Of a DNA stretch of 64,000 nucleotides, positions 17,467 to 26,938 are shown one piece after another. Location: assembly GCA_020436835.1 (NCBI GenBank), contig JAGQWZ010000094.1, positions 1 to 64,000 on the forward strand, written 5' to 3'. The notes under the pieces are model-generated. The model did no database searches, was not told the origin of the DNA, and was given only the letters and a program-made list of their open reading frames with translations. Numbering within the stretch: the first letter of the stretch is position 1; every line of letters starts with the position of its first letter. Both the position numbers and the translations under genes were made by a program. This DNA comes from Saprospiraceae bacterium (lineage in GTDB: Bacteria; Bacteroidota; Bacteroidia; Chitinophagales; Saprospiraceae).

Positions 17467-18729
17467 TTATTCGGGCTGGTGATTGAGGATCTTTTTTATA
17501 CGCACTGTTTCAATTCGCGTATTGCTTACCTTTTCCAGGATAAACTGATATCCCTCCAGGTCCAAAATGGTTCCTTCTTCGGGGATTTTTGCCGTTGTCA
17601 TCACCAGATATCCAGACAAGGTATTATAATCGCCGGTGGGTAGATCAAGCCCATCGTACTTTTCGTTCAGATAGTCCATCTCCAGGCGGCCTGAAAAAAC
17701 CCATTCCTGATCGGATACCTGTTGTTCAATGTATCCTTCTTCATCATGTTCATCCTCGATTTCTCCAAAGATCTCCTCCAAAATGTCCTCCAGTGTGATC
17801 ATGCCCGCCGTACCACCAAATTCATCAACCACGCAGGCAATGTTCTTTTCGGATTTAAACATCTGGTTCATCACATCCTGTACATTCATTGCTTCCGGAA
17901 CAAAGGGAATATCAAGAATGACGGATTTAAGACGTTTCGGTTGTTTCAGCATCTGCTGATGATGAATATATCCGGTCACATTATCGATATCTCCCTTATA
18001 GGTAAGGATTCGGCTGAGCTTGCTTTGGTCGAATTGCTGAACCAGCTCACCTATATCTGACTCCTCATCAATAGCGACAATTTCATTTCGCGGCACCATG
18101 CAGTCTCTCACTTTAATCTCCTTCAAGCGTAAAGCATTCTTGAATATGTCCGTATCAATCTCATCATCATCGTCACCCTCAAAGCTATCCTGCACAAAGT
18201 GCTCCAGGTCGATCCGCGTAAATGTTTGAGTCGCCTGCTCATCGGAAGACCGGAAAAAAAGTTTGAGGATCAATGCCGAAAGCTGAGTCATGATCCAGGT
18301 GGGGGCGGACAGAAGAAACTTGAAAAAGCGAAGTGGTAAGGCAAAGAAACTGATCATGTTGTTGGCATACACGCGGAAAATCGTCTTCGGAATAAATTCG
18401 CCAAAGATCAGCACGACTACGGTGATCGTGACCGTGTTAACCAGCGCAAGAAGCCCGGCATTGGAAATAACGGGGATGAGAAAAGGATTGAGGAGTTTGG
18501 TCATAAGCGTGGTGAATACCACCAACGCAATGTTATTTCCTACCAGCATTGTACCCAGAAACTCACGGGGTTTCTCATAAAATTGACTCAGGATCTTTCC
18601 ACGGAGATGCCCCTGCTCCTTAAGCAGCTCGATACGAATCTTGTTGGCGGAGATGAATGCAATTTCCGATCCCGAAAAGAAAGCAGACAAGAGTAGAAAT
18701 ATGAGAATAAAGAGTATCAGGGAACCCAT
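17467..18729 (-). CDS. CNNM/CorC-type membrane protein with CBS domains (GldE-like)
   Basis: 420 residues. N-terminal DUF21 (CNNM) domain of three to four membrane helices (about 1-150), containing FFSGSEIAFISANKIRIE and FGEFIPKTIFRVYA. Two CBS domains (about 200-325; VRDCMVPRNEIVAID and VVDEFGGTAGMITLEDILEEIFGEIEDEHDEE) and a C-terminal CorC/HlyC transporter-associated domain follow. Such proteins are linked to Mg/Co transport; the Bacteroidota branch includes GldE. It lies 12 bp after lptC, a pairing often seen in the phylum. Confidence 0.9.
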   Translation of the reverse strand: MGSLILFILIFLLLSAFFSGSEIAFISANKIRIELLKEQGHLRGKILSQFYEKPREFLGTMLVGNNIALVVFTTLMTKLLNPFLIPVISNAGLLALVNTVTITVVVLIFGEFIPKTIFRVYANNMISFFALPLRFFKFLLSAPTWIMTQLSALILKLFFRSSDEQATQTFTRIDLEHFVQDSFEGDDDDEIDTDIFKNALRLKEIKVRDCMVPRNEIVAIDEESDIGELVQQFDQSKLSRILTYKGDIDNVTGYIHHQQMLKQPKRLKSVILDIPFVPEAMNVQDVMNQMFKSEKNIACVVDEFGGTAGMITLEDILEEIFGEIEDEHDEEGYIEQQVSDQEWVFSGRLEMDYLNEKYDGLDLPTGDYNTLSGYLVMTTAKIPEEGTILDLEGYQFILEKVSNTRIETVRIKKILNHQPE

Positions 18730-18741
18730 GCCCTATGTAAA

Positions 18742-19305
18742 TCAATTTTTAAATTCATTGTCATCGACTTTTACCCGGCCTACTACCTTCTGCAGAGTAT
18801 ATTGAGAAAAGTCCTGATTGGCGGTAAAGCCATAGGCAAAGATAATTTCTTCTGGCTTAGTGATTTTGACGAATTTGTCCGTGTACACTTTTGAGTCTCC
18901 TTCATCCCAAATCAATTCACTGGTTTCAAGTTTTTCACCGCGATTATTTTTTAGAATGACCGGTATGCCATCATTTAGATTCGATCGGACGATCACGAGG
19001 TTTTCACGGGTAAACCGTTCAGCATATTGGGCGTCAAGGGTACTGTTGACACTGCCATCTTCTTCCAGGAAATCTACATGCACACCATCCGGAAACTCGT
19101 CTCTTGGTTTGTCGCCCTCCAGGTAACGGATCAAGGTGGGCCCTATGATTCTTACCCGCACCACAGCGCTGTCACTGTACAGCATTTCAATATCCTTTGC
19201 GACCTCTGTTCCGGTTTCAGCCTGCTCGAATAATTGATTTACTTCAGCCAGGTCGTTTACACAACCAGCCAAGGTGATCAGTAAAAGATAAATCCAATAC
19301 CTCAT
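18742..19305 (-). CDS. lptC: LPS export protein LptC
   Basis: 187 residues. A lipoprotein-type signal (LITLAGC, C15) instead of the usual single helix, then an LptC/OstA-like beta-jellyroll: YSDSAVVRVRIIGPTLIRY, GVHVDFLEEDGSVNSTLDAQYAERF, LVIVRSNLNDGIPVILKNNRGEKLETSELIWDE. LptC links the inner-membrane LptBFG transporter to the periplasmic bridge that carries lipopolysaccharide outward. Its start overlaps the stop of the SprB-repeat gene (TAATG) and it is followed by the CNNM gene. Confidence 0.88.
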   Translation of the reverse strand: MRYWIYLLLITLAGCVNDLAEVNQLFEQAETGTEVAKDIEMLYSDSAVVRVRIIGPTLIRYLEGDKPRDEFPDGVHVDFLEEDGSVNSTLDAQYAERFTRENLVIVRSNLNDGIPVILKNNRGEKLETSELIWDEGDSKVYTDKFVKITKPEEIIFAYGFTANQDFSQYTLQKVVGRVKVDDNEFKN

Positions 19306-22300
19306 TAACGTACCAGGGTTATATCGCCTTCAAATTGAAGTACCGAGTTATCGATAAACTCAACTTCTGCTACATAGACAAAAACGCCTGGATTCAGTGG
19401 TTGGCCCCGGTAGGTTCCATCCCAACCCTGGGTCTCATCATTGAGTAGCAGATCTTGACCCTCATATACCATTTCTCCCCAGCGGTCGAAGATCTGGATC
19501 TTTCTGACCGCGCGAGCGGCCGCGCCAGAATAGATAGCCAATTTGTCATTGTACCCGTCGCCATTGGGTGTGATCGAATTGGGGATAAAGATGGGCCGGT
19601 TCAGATAGACAAAAACCGTCACCTGATCACTGGTCGTACAACCGGAATCATCCACGATGCTTACGGTATAGGTTGTGGTCGAAACCGGACCAGACAAGGG
19701 AGCAGGACATGTATCACAATCGAGACTTTCCGGAGGCGACCAGTTGTATAGTACGGGTTTGCCAAGAGGTTGGTGCGTAGCCAACAATTGCGCGGTGAAT
19801 CCCAGATCAATCGTAGTATCCGGACCGGCATTTACGCTGAGTTGAGCAGGTTGAAAAATCTGAACATCCGTCGTACGGGTACAACCCCTGTCATCCCGGA
19901 TAGTAAGACTGTAATTTCCTGCAGCAAGGCTTTCAAAGCTGGAAACTTCGAGAAAATTTGATCCGTCAATAGAAAAATTAAAGGGCGGACTTCCTCCTGC
20001 ACCCACGAAGAAGACGGACCCGGTACGGTCGCCAAAACAGACCACATCCCGGGTACTATCAATGGTCACCACCAGTTCGGGTGGCTCACTTACGAAAGCA
20101 GCTCCGGAGGTCTGGCATCCGTTGGCATCCGTCACGGTCAGGCCGTATTGACCACTCACCAATTCCGTTGCCAGTGAGTCGGTGGTGCCATTACTCCAAT
20201 TATATTGATAACTCATGGTACCGCCATTGACAACAGGATTAACCTGTCCATCGGTTTCTCCAAAACAGGAGATATTAATGGTGTCGATACTTACAATCAA
20301 TTGATCGGGTTCAGTTACTTCCAGTGATATGAAACCCAGGCAGTTCATCGCATCTCTGACTCCGGCAAAGAACGGACCGGCACCGACCCCGGTTAAAATA
20401 TTGTCCGGAACGAAGGACCCATCCAGATTCCAGTCATATTCGTAAGGTGCCTGACCGTTGACAATCCGGATCTCAACGGCACCATCGGAGAATCCGAAAC
20501 AACTGGGAGGAGTAATCGGATCAAAATCAGGATCGAGTTCGATATTAATCTCTCCCAGCGGAACGGTCACTTCCGTGATGCACCCATTGGCATCCTGAAT
20601 TTCGATATCATAGATGCCCGCAGGCAAACCATTCAGGGCATTGATGGCTTGAAATCCACCGCCACGATTGAAATTAAAGAGAAAAGGAGGTGCCTGTCCA
20701 CTGACATTGAGAACAATACCACCATCTGAACCTCCACCGCAACTGGGCCGGGTGATGATTTCTTCGATCTCTAGGGGCATAGGAGCCTCAATGTTGTAAG
20801 TAACTACGGTATCACAACCATTGAAGTTGGTAATTACAGCGGTATATTCTCCCGGTGAAAGATTTTGCAGGGTAGGACCGTTCATTCCATTGTCCCACTG
20901 AATACTGGTAATACTACTATTGCTATTGATATCCAGGTTGATGCTCCCATCCATGCTTTCGGGGCAGGTCTGGTGCACGATATCCGCCTGGATTTCAAAA
21001 GGTTCTTCAATGATCAGGGAGCCAATGGCAGTCACCAGACATCCAGTTTCACTCTCTACCGTTAGAGCGATTGATTTTATTCCTCCTGTGGTGTAATTGA
21101 CCCGGTGTGGTCCCGGTCCATTGGCTTCCTGTGGAACAGCTCCTTCACCAAAATTCCAGTTCCAATTCATAATATTTAGATCACCAAAGGTGGATTGATC
21201 AAAAAATGTCACCGGATCTCCAAAGCAAACGGTTCCATCCAGATCGTCGGTGATAAAGTCCGCTTCCGGACCGAGAAATTCACCGGTACCTCCAAAATCA
21301 ATGGAGAAGCCGGAACCTGACTGGGTATAATTATTTACAATTAGGGCATATGCTCTTCCGGCTTCCATCTGGATTGCAGAAACAAAATTGTCATCATTCT
21401 GGCCGGTAAAGAATTGGACGCAAGGATCATTGATATTACATCCTGCTGTTTCAATCTCGTCGGATGATGACACTCTCAAGCCGGTTGGTCCGGTGCAAGG
21501 TTCCCATATCGAAAAATCGCAACCACCCTGCTCCCCTGATGCCATACATCTCAACAATCTTTTGTCGCTACAATCATTAAGACCATTGGGCAGCTCAAAA
21601 ACACCGAAATCGATATCATCTGCCGGATTGTTCGGAGTAATAGTAAAAGTTAACGTTCCCGACGATCCTGCGACCCATTTATACCACGCGGAATTTAGTT
21701 CGGAATTTTCCCGGCTGTCAAATTGATTGTTGCGATCGAGACAGGTGTTATCTGCTTCATCCTGAATAGATCCTGAAGATGTTAGTGCTTCCACGACGAA
21801 AGAAGATTTGTCACAAAGTACTACACCTGTCGGGCAGTCAGAACTTGGATCAGCCACATTATTGAATGAATTGACACATAACTGAAAAGTTCCTGAGGAA
21901 TTATTACGTCCCGATATTCTAATAAAATATGTGCCTCCAGGTGTAATTTTGTCAAGCAGAAGTTCAACGAACCCTGCGTTAAATGCATCAGAGTTGCAGC
22001 CCAATTCTGTGAGATTTGAACAATCACCCTGGTAGACAGAAACTTCTGGATTGGACATGGTACCACCCGGGTCTTTGTCAATCAGTCCGATCACTCTGAC
22101 ATTCAGGTCTGTACCAACAGCTTTAAAAGTAAACCAGACATCCCTAAAAGATCCATTAGAAAGAAGGCATCGTGGTGCAGTCTGACTAGATTGATTGGCG
22201 CTACTATTATTATAAGCGTCTGCATCCGAACACCAATTATTGACATCCGTCAATTCTATGGCATTTGCGCACTCATCATTCACTGGCTGGGCCAGCAACC

Positions 22301-22343
22301 CCATGGGAAGAATAACTAAGATGATGAGTCGTAAGTGCTTCAT
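19305..22343 (-). CDS. SprB-repeat surface protein with T9SS type B sorting domain
   Basis: 1012 residues, secreted. Signal peptide 1-18. Two N-terminal beta-sandwich segments of the kind found in PPC-like domains (NDECANAIELT; about 20-350) hold many cysteines. A PKD domain follows (about 355-445, MNWNWNFGEG). Five SprB-type repeats occupy about 455-860, each with a C-F/P-G-x-x-D/T-G core (such as PSCFGFSDGAVEI and ISCFGETDGQVNP). The last 90 residues are a gliding-motility-associated CHU_C domain (PNSITPNGDGYNDKL, FDRWGEMVYEG). It is likely a cell-surface adhesin. It shares a TAATG junction with lptC. Confidence 0.93.
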   Translation of the reverse strand: MKHLRLIILVILPMGLLAQPVNDECANAIELTDVNNWCSDADAYNNSSANQSSQTAPRCLLSNGSFRDVWFTFKAVGTDLNVRVIGLIDKDPGGTMSNPEVSVYQGDCSNLTELGCNSDAFNAGFVELLLDKITPGGTYFIRISGRNNSSGTFQLCVNSFNNVADPSSDCPTGVVLCDKSSFVVEALTSSGSIQDEADNTCLDRNNQFDSRENSELNSAWYKWVAGSSGTLTFTITPNNPADDIDFGVFELPNGLNDCSDKRLLRCMASGEQGGCDFSIWEPCTGPTGLRVSSSDEIETAGCNINDPCVQFFTGQNDDNFVSAIQMEAGRAYALIVNNYTQSGSGFSIDFGGTGEFLGPEADFITDDLDGTVCFGDPVTFFDQSTFGDLNIMNWNWNFGEGAVPQEANGPGPHRVNYTTGGIKSIALTVESETGCLVTAIGSLIIEEPFEIQADIVHQTCPESMDGSINLDINSNSSITSIQWDNGMNGPTLQNLSPGEYTAVITNFNGCDTVVTYNIEAPMPLEIEEIITRPSCGGGSDGGIVLNVSGQAPPFLFNFNRGGGFQAINALNGLPAGIYDIEIQDANGCITEVTVPLGEINIELDPDFDPITPPSCFGFSDGAVEIRIVNGQAPYEYDWNLDGSFVPDNILTGVGAGPFFAGVRDAMNCLGFISLEVTEPDQLIVSIDTINISCFGETDGQVNPVVNGGTMSYQYNWSNGTTDSLATELVSGQYGLTVTDANGCQTSGAAFVSEPPELVVTIDSTRDVVCFGDRTGSVFFVGAGGSPPFNFSIDGSNFLEVSSFESLAAGNYSLTIRDDRGCTRTTDVQIFQPAQLSVNAGPDTTIDLGFTAQLLATHQPLGKPVLYNWSPPESLDCDTCPAPLSGPVSTTTYTVSIVDDSGCTTSDQVTVFVYLNRPIFIPNSITPNGDGYNDKLAIYSGAAARAVRKIQIFDRWGEMVYEGQDLLLNDETQGWDGTYRGQPLNPGVFVYVAEVEFIDNSVLQFEGDITLVR

Positions 22344-22540
22344 TTGCAGAATAAAATAGCGCCTAAAGATAACGATCCAAGTGTAATTGCAGTTTTACAG
22401 ACTACCGTGTATTAACTTATAATTAATACCTTGAATGTTATCTGGTCGAAACTTCCTATCTACATAGACGGAATTTGTGCGGGATTCGTTGTCCGATCAC
22501 TTCCCGTGGCTATTAACCCGAAGTCATGAAAGACTTTCAC

Positions 22541-22548
22541 TAGATTTG
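22541..22548 (+). promoter_or_regulatory. -7 promoter element (TAGATTTG) for pssA
   Basis: Exact TAnnTTTG match only 9 bp before the pssA ATG, so the transcript would start at or within 1-3 bases of the start codon. A perfect palindrome TGAAAG-A-CTTTCA (22527-22539) lies directly upstream and could be an operator. Confidence 0.5.
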
Positions 22549-22556
22549 AGTTCAAG

Positions 22557-23264
22557 ATGCGAATGATACCTAACCTGTTGACTTTGTTGAATCTATTCAG
22601 TGGTTGTGTGGGCATTGTCCTGGCCTTCACCGGCCATCCTTTTGGGGTCATCTGGTGTATTGGCTTATCCCTTTTGTTTGATTTCCTAGACGGATTAATG
22701 GCGAGGTTGTTGAATCAGCAACATCCCCTGGGAGGTGATTTGGATAGCCTGGCAGATGTAGTGTCTTTTGGGGTTTTGCCTGGTGTCATGTATTATCACA
22801 TGATACGAGGTCTGGAAGGTATCGATCAATTTGCCTGGCTTCCATTTGCCGGGTTTGTCTTTACCCTGTTTGGCGCGTACAGACTGGCCAGGTTTAATGT
22901 CATGCATGGCAGTGAGAACTTCTTCTCCGGACTTCCGATCCCTTCAGCGGCGATATTCGTCACCGGTTTGTATTGGATTGATCATAGTGCCAGCTGTGCA
23001 AGTTGTGCTTCTGCTTTCATAAACATTTATGTTCTGCTTATTAGCTCATTTTTTCTTAGTTACCTAATGATATCCAGTGTTCCGCACTTTTCCTTTAAGG
23101 TGAAGGGGGTGGGATGGAAGGGTCAGGAGATCCAATGGATCTATTTGTTCCTGGTCATTCTGTTTGCACTTTTTCTGAAAGAGGTCGCGGTGAGTCTAGC
23201 AATTGTGCTTTATATATTTTTATCAATGGCCTATTTTTCTTTCCGTCCAAATAGACCCACATAA
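22557..23264 (+). CDS. pssA: CDP-diacylglycerol-serine O-phosphatidyltransferase
   Basis: 235 residues, integral membrane. The CDP-alcohol phosphotransferase motif D-G-x2-A-R-x8-G-x3-D-x3-D is complete in DGLMARLLNQQHPLGGDLDSLAD (about 44-66). About seven membrane helices. It makes phosphatidylserine, the precursor of phosphatidylethanolamine. A second ATG at 22563 (MIPNLLTLLNL) is an equally good start, since many homologues begin close to IPNLLTLLNL. The rsmI start overlaps its stop (TAATG). Confidence 0.93.
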   Translation: MRMIPNLLTLLNLFSGCVGIVLAFTGHPFGVIWCIGLSLLFDFLDGLMARLLNQQHPLGGDLDSLADVVSFGVLPGVMYYHMIRGLEGIDQFAWLPFAGFVFTLFGAYRLARFNVMHGSENFFSGLPIPSAAIFVTGLYWIDHSASCASCASAFINIYVLLISSFFLSYLMISSVPHFSFKVKGVGWKGQEIQWIYLFLVILFALFLKEVAVSLAIVLYIFLSMAYFSFRPNRPT

Positions 23265-23929
23265 TGCTTTATGTACTGCCAACACCTATAGGTAATCTGG
23301 GTGATATTACCATACGTACGATTGAACTACTTCGCGCGGTTGATTTCGTGATCGCTGAGGATACCCGGGTGAGTGGTCAATTACTCAAACACCTCGATAT
23401 AAGTAAACCGTTCCGGTCTTATCATGTCCACAATGAACATAAGGTTGTTGATTCTATCATTCAGCAACTGGGAGCGGGACAAAATGCTGCCTTGATCACC
23501 GATGCAGGCACACCAGGTATTTCGGATCCCGGATACCTTTTAATCCGTGAATGTATTAACAAAGGTATCGATGTAGAATGTCTTCCAGGTGCCACGGCAT
23601 TCGTTCCCGCTCTTGTGATTTCCGGTTTACCCGCCCATCACTTTTATTTCGAAGGATTCCTGCCGCATAAAAAAGGCCGGAAAACGCGAATTGATTTCCT
23701 GGCTACGCTCCCGGACACGTTTATCCTCTATGAATCACCTCATCGTCTCGTTAAATGCGTTAAGGAACTTGTGGAGGCTTGTGGTGTAGATAGGCCAGCC
23801 TGCCTTTGCCGTGAGTTAAGCAAACTTCACGAAGAAACAGTCAGAGGCACTTTGTTGGATCTTCAAAACTGGGCAGAAAAAAAAGATAAAGTGAAAGGTG
23901 AAATAGTGATTGTGGTGGGAGGCTGTTAA
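23264..23929 (+). CDS. rsmI: 16S rRNA 2'-O-ribose C1402 methyltransferase
   Basis: 221 residues of the tetrapyrrole-methylase fold. Signatures are LYVLPTPIGNLGDITIRTIELLRAVDFVIAEDTRVS at the N-terminus, ALITDAGTPGISDPGYLLIREC, and PGATAFVPALVISGLP. It methylates the ribose of C1402 in the ribosomal decoding centre, using S-adenosylmethionine. The C-terminal domain found in some RsmI proteins is absent, as is usual for short forms. It is translationally coupled to pssA. Confidence 0.94.
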   Translation: MLYVLPTPIGNLGDITIRTIELLRAVDFVIAEDTRVSGQLLKHLDISKPFRSYHVHNEHKVVDSIIQQLGAGQNAALITDAGTPGISDPGYLLIRECINKGIDVECLPGATAFVPALVISGLPAHHFYFEGFLPHKKGRKTRIDFLATLPDTFILYESPHRLVKCVKELVEACGVDRPACLCRELSKLHEETVRGTLLDLQNWAEKKDKVKGEIVIVVGGC

Positions 23930-23947
23930 GTTAAAGCTGAAGCTGGA

Positions 23948-25450
23948 TCATAGTCCCGAAGATTTAATCACCCTAATCAGTCCTAAATTGGAATGTAGAT
24001 CACTTTGAATCCGCAGGAAATACAAGCCATTGGGCAGGCTATTTAAATTAATCGATATCGGAGTCGGATTGCTGGAAAGATCTTGTACGATCTGCCCATT
24101 GATGTCAATGACCTGCACCGAGGCATAAGTAAAATCTCCATCGATAGTGACGGTGTTTGGTGTTGGGTTTGGACCGATATGGATTCCATTATCTGAAACC
24201 AGATACTCCGATGAAGTAATGGACTGATTACCCTCGAAAGCGCCAACGGAAGGTGGGTCAGCAAAAGTATGTTGAATGAAATCATGGGTTGGCTCTGACA
24301 CAGTTATTCCAGATCCAACCGCAGGGCTATTCTCCGGGATACGGAAGTCCTCCTCACCGGGATTCAAAAACATTGGATCATCGATTATCTGACCGTTATC
24401 TACAACCGGAAGTACAGGATTCCAGGAGGAACCGGAAGCATTATACCAAAGATTATTGCTGAATATGAAAGACTGAGGGTCGGTATTAGGACCGATATTG
24501 ACCTCGGTGATATCCGTAGTAAGATAGATTATATTGTTGCGATATTCATTATCACCACAGGCAAGAAAACCAGGTTCGGTAGTCTCTTGTAAGATACGTA
24601 TTGCCCAGTTTTCGGGTTGATAGAAAGTGTTGTTGATCACTTTTACCCGCACGCTGCCAACAAAAGCAATCGGTGCCCAGCTGCCAATAAAGATATTACT
24701 GAATACCTCCAGATCCGCTGCTTCGAAGGCGTTGGAAATCGGGTCGGATAGAGGAGGCCTAAAGAACTGCAAGCCAGTACTACCGCCAAGGTTTAATGCT
24801 CGCTGATCGATATCTTTTAGAATGTTACGCTGGATGCGTATGAATTGAGTTCCACCTTTAGCCTGAATGCCTGTGGTGCCTGCCTGATCAAAATAGTTGT
24901 CTTCAATCACTCCCTGGTGGCAGCCCACCATATCAATACCACTGCCGCCACTACTTCCATTTATGAAGGAGCAGTTCTTAATCAGAAAGTCGTCCAGTCC
25001 AGACAGTTTCAATAAATCATTATTTCCTGTGCCGGCCATATCCCGGAAGATGCAGTTCGTAATTTTCAGATGATGGGTGGGGGTTGAATAGTCGCCACCA
25101 TCGTCGATGTTTATACCATTTCCCTGCTGCTGCTCGATAACCAGCCCAGACAACTCCAAATACGCACAATTGGATAGGTGAATGGCCTCGGAACCGCCAC
25201 GGAAAACCGTCTGATGCTGATTCTGGGCCATGATCACAATTGGAGCCTGTTCTGTACCTACTAAGTCGTTGAGAAATTGAGTTCCATCGGAATAAACACC
25301 ATCCAATAGCATTACCGTATCACCGGCGTCAATACTTGCTTGGGCAGCCTCCAGATTAACGTAATCTCCACCGGTTCCTACCAGAATTGGTTGACCCTGG
25401 AGGGAAATGAAAAGGTGCAAAAGACCAATGCAGCAGAAGCAACGTATCAT
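23948..25450 (-). CDS. Right-handed beta-helix protein with T9SS type A sorting domain
   Basis: 500 residues. Signal peptide to about residue 19. The body (about 35-400) is a parallel beta-helix of the pectate-lyase/PL6-like kind, with repeated turns such as LKITNCIFRDMAG, LIKNCSFINGSSG and VIEDNYFDQAGTTGIQAKGG. The last 75 residues are a Por secretion tail (IGPNPTPNTVTIDG, LNSLPNGLYFLRI). It could be a polysaccharide lyase such as alginate lyase-like PL6, or only a carbohydrate-binding surface protein; catalytic residues were not identified. Confidence 0.85.
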   Translation of the reverse strand: MIRCFCCIGLLHLFISLQGQPILVGTGGDYVNLEAAQASIDAGDTVMLLDGVYSDGTQFLNDLVGTEQAPIVIMAQNQHQTVFRGGSEAIHLSNCAYLELSGLVIEQQQGNGINIDDGGDYSTPTHHLKITNCIFRDMAGTGNNDLLKLSGLDDFLIKNCSFINGSSGGSGIDMVGCHQGVIEDNYFDQAGTTGIQAKGGTQFIRIQRNILKDIDQRALNLGGSTGLQFFRPPLSDPISNAFEAADLEVFSNIFIGSWAPIAFVGSVRVKVINNTFYQPENWAIRILQETTEPGFLACGDNEYRNNIIYLTTDITEVNIGPNTDPQSFIFSNNLWYNASGSSWNPVLPVVDNGQIIDDPMFLNPGEEDFRIPENSPAVGSGITVSEPTHDFIQHTFADPPSVGAFEGNQSITSSEYLVSDNGIHIGPNPTPNTVTIDGDFTYASVQVIDINGQIVQDLSSNPTPISINLNSLPNGLYFLRIQSDLHSNLGLIRVIKSSGL

Positions 25451-25529
25451 GAGCGAAGGGTTTACCTCTTCAACGGCAAAACCTGTTCCTCATTATTTGA
25501 GGTACCCGAAGGCAAGAATATTTTTCGGC

Positions 25530-26933
25530 TTAAATATGGATAGGCCGGTTTTCTGTGGCCATCAATGCTGCTTCCCTCACCGCTTCAGTGTAGGTGGGGT
25601 GTGCATGACTCATTCGTGCGATATCTTCTGCCGAAGCTCTGTACTCCATCGCCACCACCGCCTCAGAAATCATATCGGCTGCACGGGCTCCTACAATGTG
25701 GACTCCAAGAACCTCATCGGTATTTTTATCTGCCAGTATTTTAACCATACCATCCACATCCATACTTGCCCTGGCTCTGCCCAAAGCCTTGTAGGGGAAC
25801 TTACCTACCTTATATTCAACTTTTTTCTCTTTCAATTCTTCTTCCGTCTGACCAACTGCTGCCACCTCCGGCCAGGTATATACCACTCCCGGAATCAGAT
25901 TATAATTGATATGCGGTTTTTGACCCGCCAGCTGTTCTACGACAAAGATTCCCTCTTCCTCCGCCTTGTGAGCAAGCATCGCTCCTCTGATCACATCACC
26001 AATTGCATAGATATCTGCATGCGTGGTACGCAAATGGTCATCGACGATCACACGCCCTTTTTCATCAACAGAAACAGAAGCATTCTCCAATTGCAGGCCT
26101 TCGGTGTAAGGCCTCCTACCTATGGCCACCAGACAGTAGTCGGCAGATATCTCAAAAGTTTCATCACTGTCTCTCTTCTGCACTTCAATTTTTACGTTAT
26201 TCTTCCCTGCATTTACCTTGGTCACCATGTGCCTCAGATGGAAAGTGAATCCTAACTTTTTTAAGGACCGCATTAATTCTTTACTGCAATCTCCATCCAT
26301 ACCGGGAATAATTCGATCCAGGTACTCTACAACGGTTATTTCAGTGCCTAACCGTGCATAGACGGAACCCAGCTCAAGACCTATAACTCCTCCACCAATG
26401 ACTACCATTTTCTTAGGCACTTTGGAAATGTTCAAGGCTTCCGTAGAAGTGATGACTCTTTTCTTGTCATAATTAAACGCTGAAGGTGTTATGGGTTTCG
26501 ATCCTGTAGCAATGATGGTTTTTTTTGATGATATCTCCCTGGTTTCACCCTTATTATCTGTTACGATAATGGTGTGAGGATCTTTGAATGCTCCCAAACC
26601 GTGCAAGACGTCGATCTTATTCTTTTTCATCAGAAAATCAATGCCGGACACCGTTTGACTGACTACTTCATCCTTTCGGTTTATCATTTGAGCTAAATCT
26701 ATTTCCAGAGAACTGGTCTTGATCCCATGCGCAGCAAAATGTTCTTTGGCGTTGTGGAAGTGTTCGGATGAATCCAAAAGGGCTTTGGAGGGGATGCAAC
26801 CCACATTCAGGCAGGTCCCTCCCAGGCTGTCATATTTTTCAATCAGTGCGGTTTTCATTCCTAATTGTGCAGCCCGGATGGCAGCTACATAACCTCCCGG
26901 CCCGGAACCGATGATGGTCAGATCATATTGCAT
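25530..26933 (-). CDS. lpd: Dihydrolipoyl dehydrogenase
   Basis: 467 residues. FAD-binding GSGPGGYVAAIRAAQLG, redox-active disulfide GGTCLNVGCIPSK, NAD-binding VVIGGGVIGLELGSVYARLG, YAIGDVIRG, and catalytic HAHPTYTEAVREA at the C-terminus. It is the E3 component of 2-oxoacid dehydrogenase complexes and of the glycine cleavage system. It lies 5 bp after ricT on the same strand and is the last gene of a holB-ricT-lpd operon. Confidence 0.97.
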   Translation of the reverse strand: MQYDLTIIGSGPGGYVAAIRAAQLGMKTALIEKYDSLGGTCLNVGCIPSKALLDSSEHFHNAKEHFAAHGIKTSSLEIDLAQMINRKDEVVSQTVSGIDFLMKKNKIDVLHGLGAFKDPHTIIVTDNKGETREISSKKTIIATGSKPITPSAFNYDKKRVITSTEALNISKVPKKMVVIGGGVIGLELGSVYARLGTEITVVEYLDRIIPGMDGDCSKELMRSLKKLGFTFHLRHMVTKVNAGKNNVKIEVQKRDSDETFEISADYCLVAIGRRPYTEGLQLENASVSVDEKGRVIVDDHLRTTHADIYAIGDVIRGAMLAHKAEEEGIFVVEQLAGQKPHINYNLIPGVVYTWPEVAAVGQTEEELKEKKVEYKVGKFPYKALGRARASMDVDGMVKILADKNTDEVLGVHIVGARAADMISEAVVAMEYRASAEDIARMSHAHPTYTEAVREAALMATENRPIHI

Positions 26934-26938
26934 GGTCG

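Noticed and set aside
25407-26255. 282-residue plus-strand frame opposite lpd
   Set aside because: lpd is intact and well conserved on the other strand; the frame is rich in Cys, His and Phe as expected for an antisense shadow.
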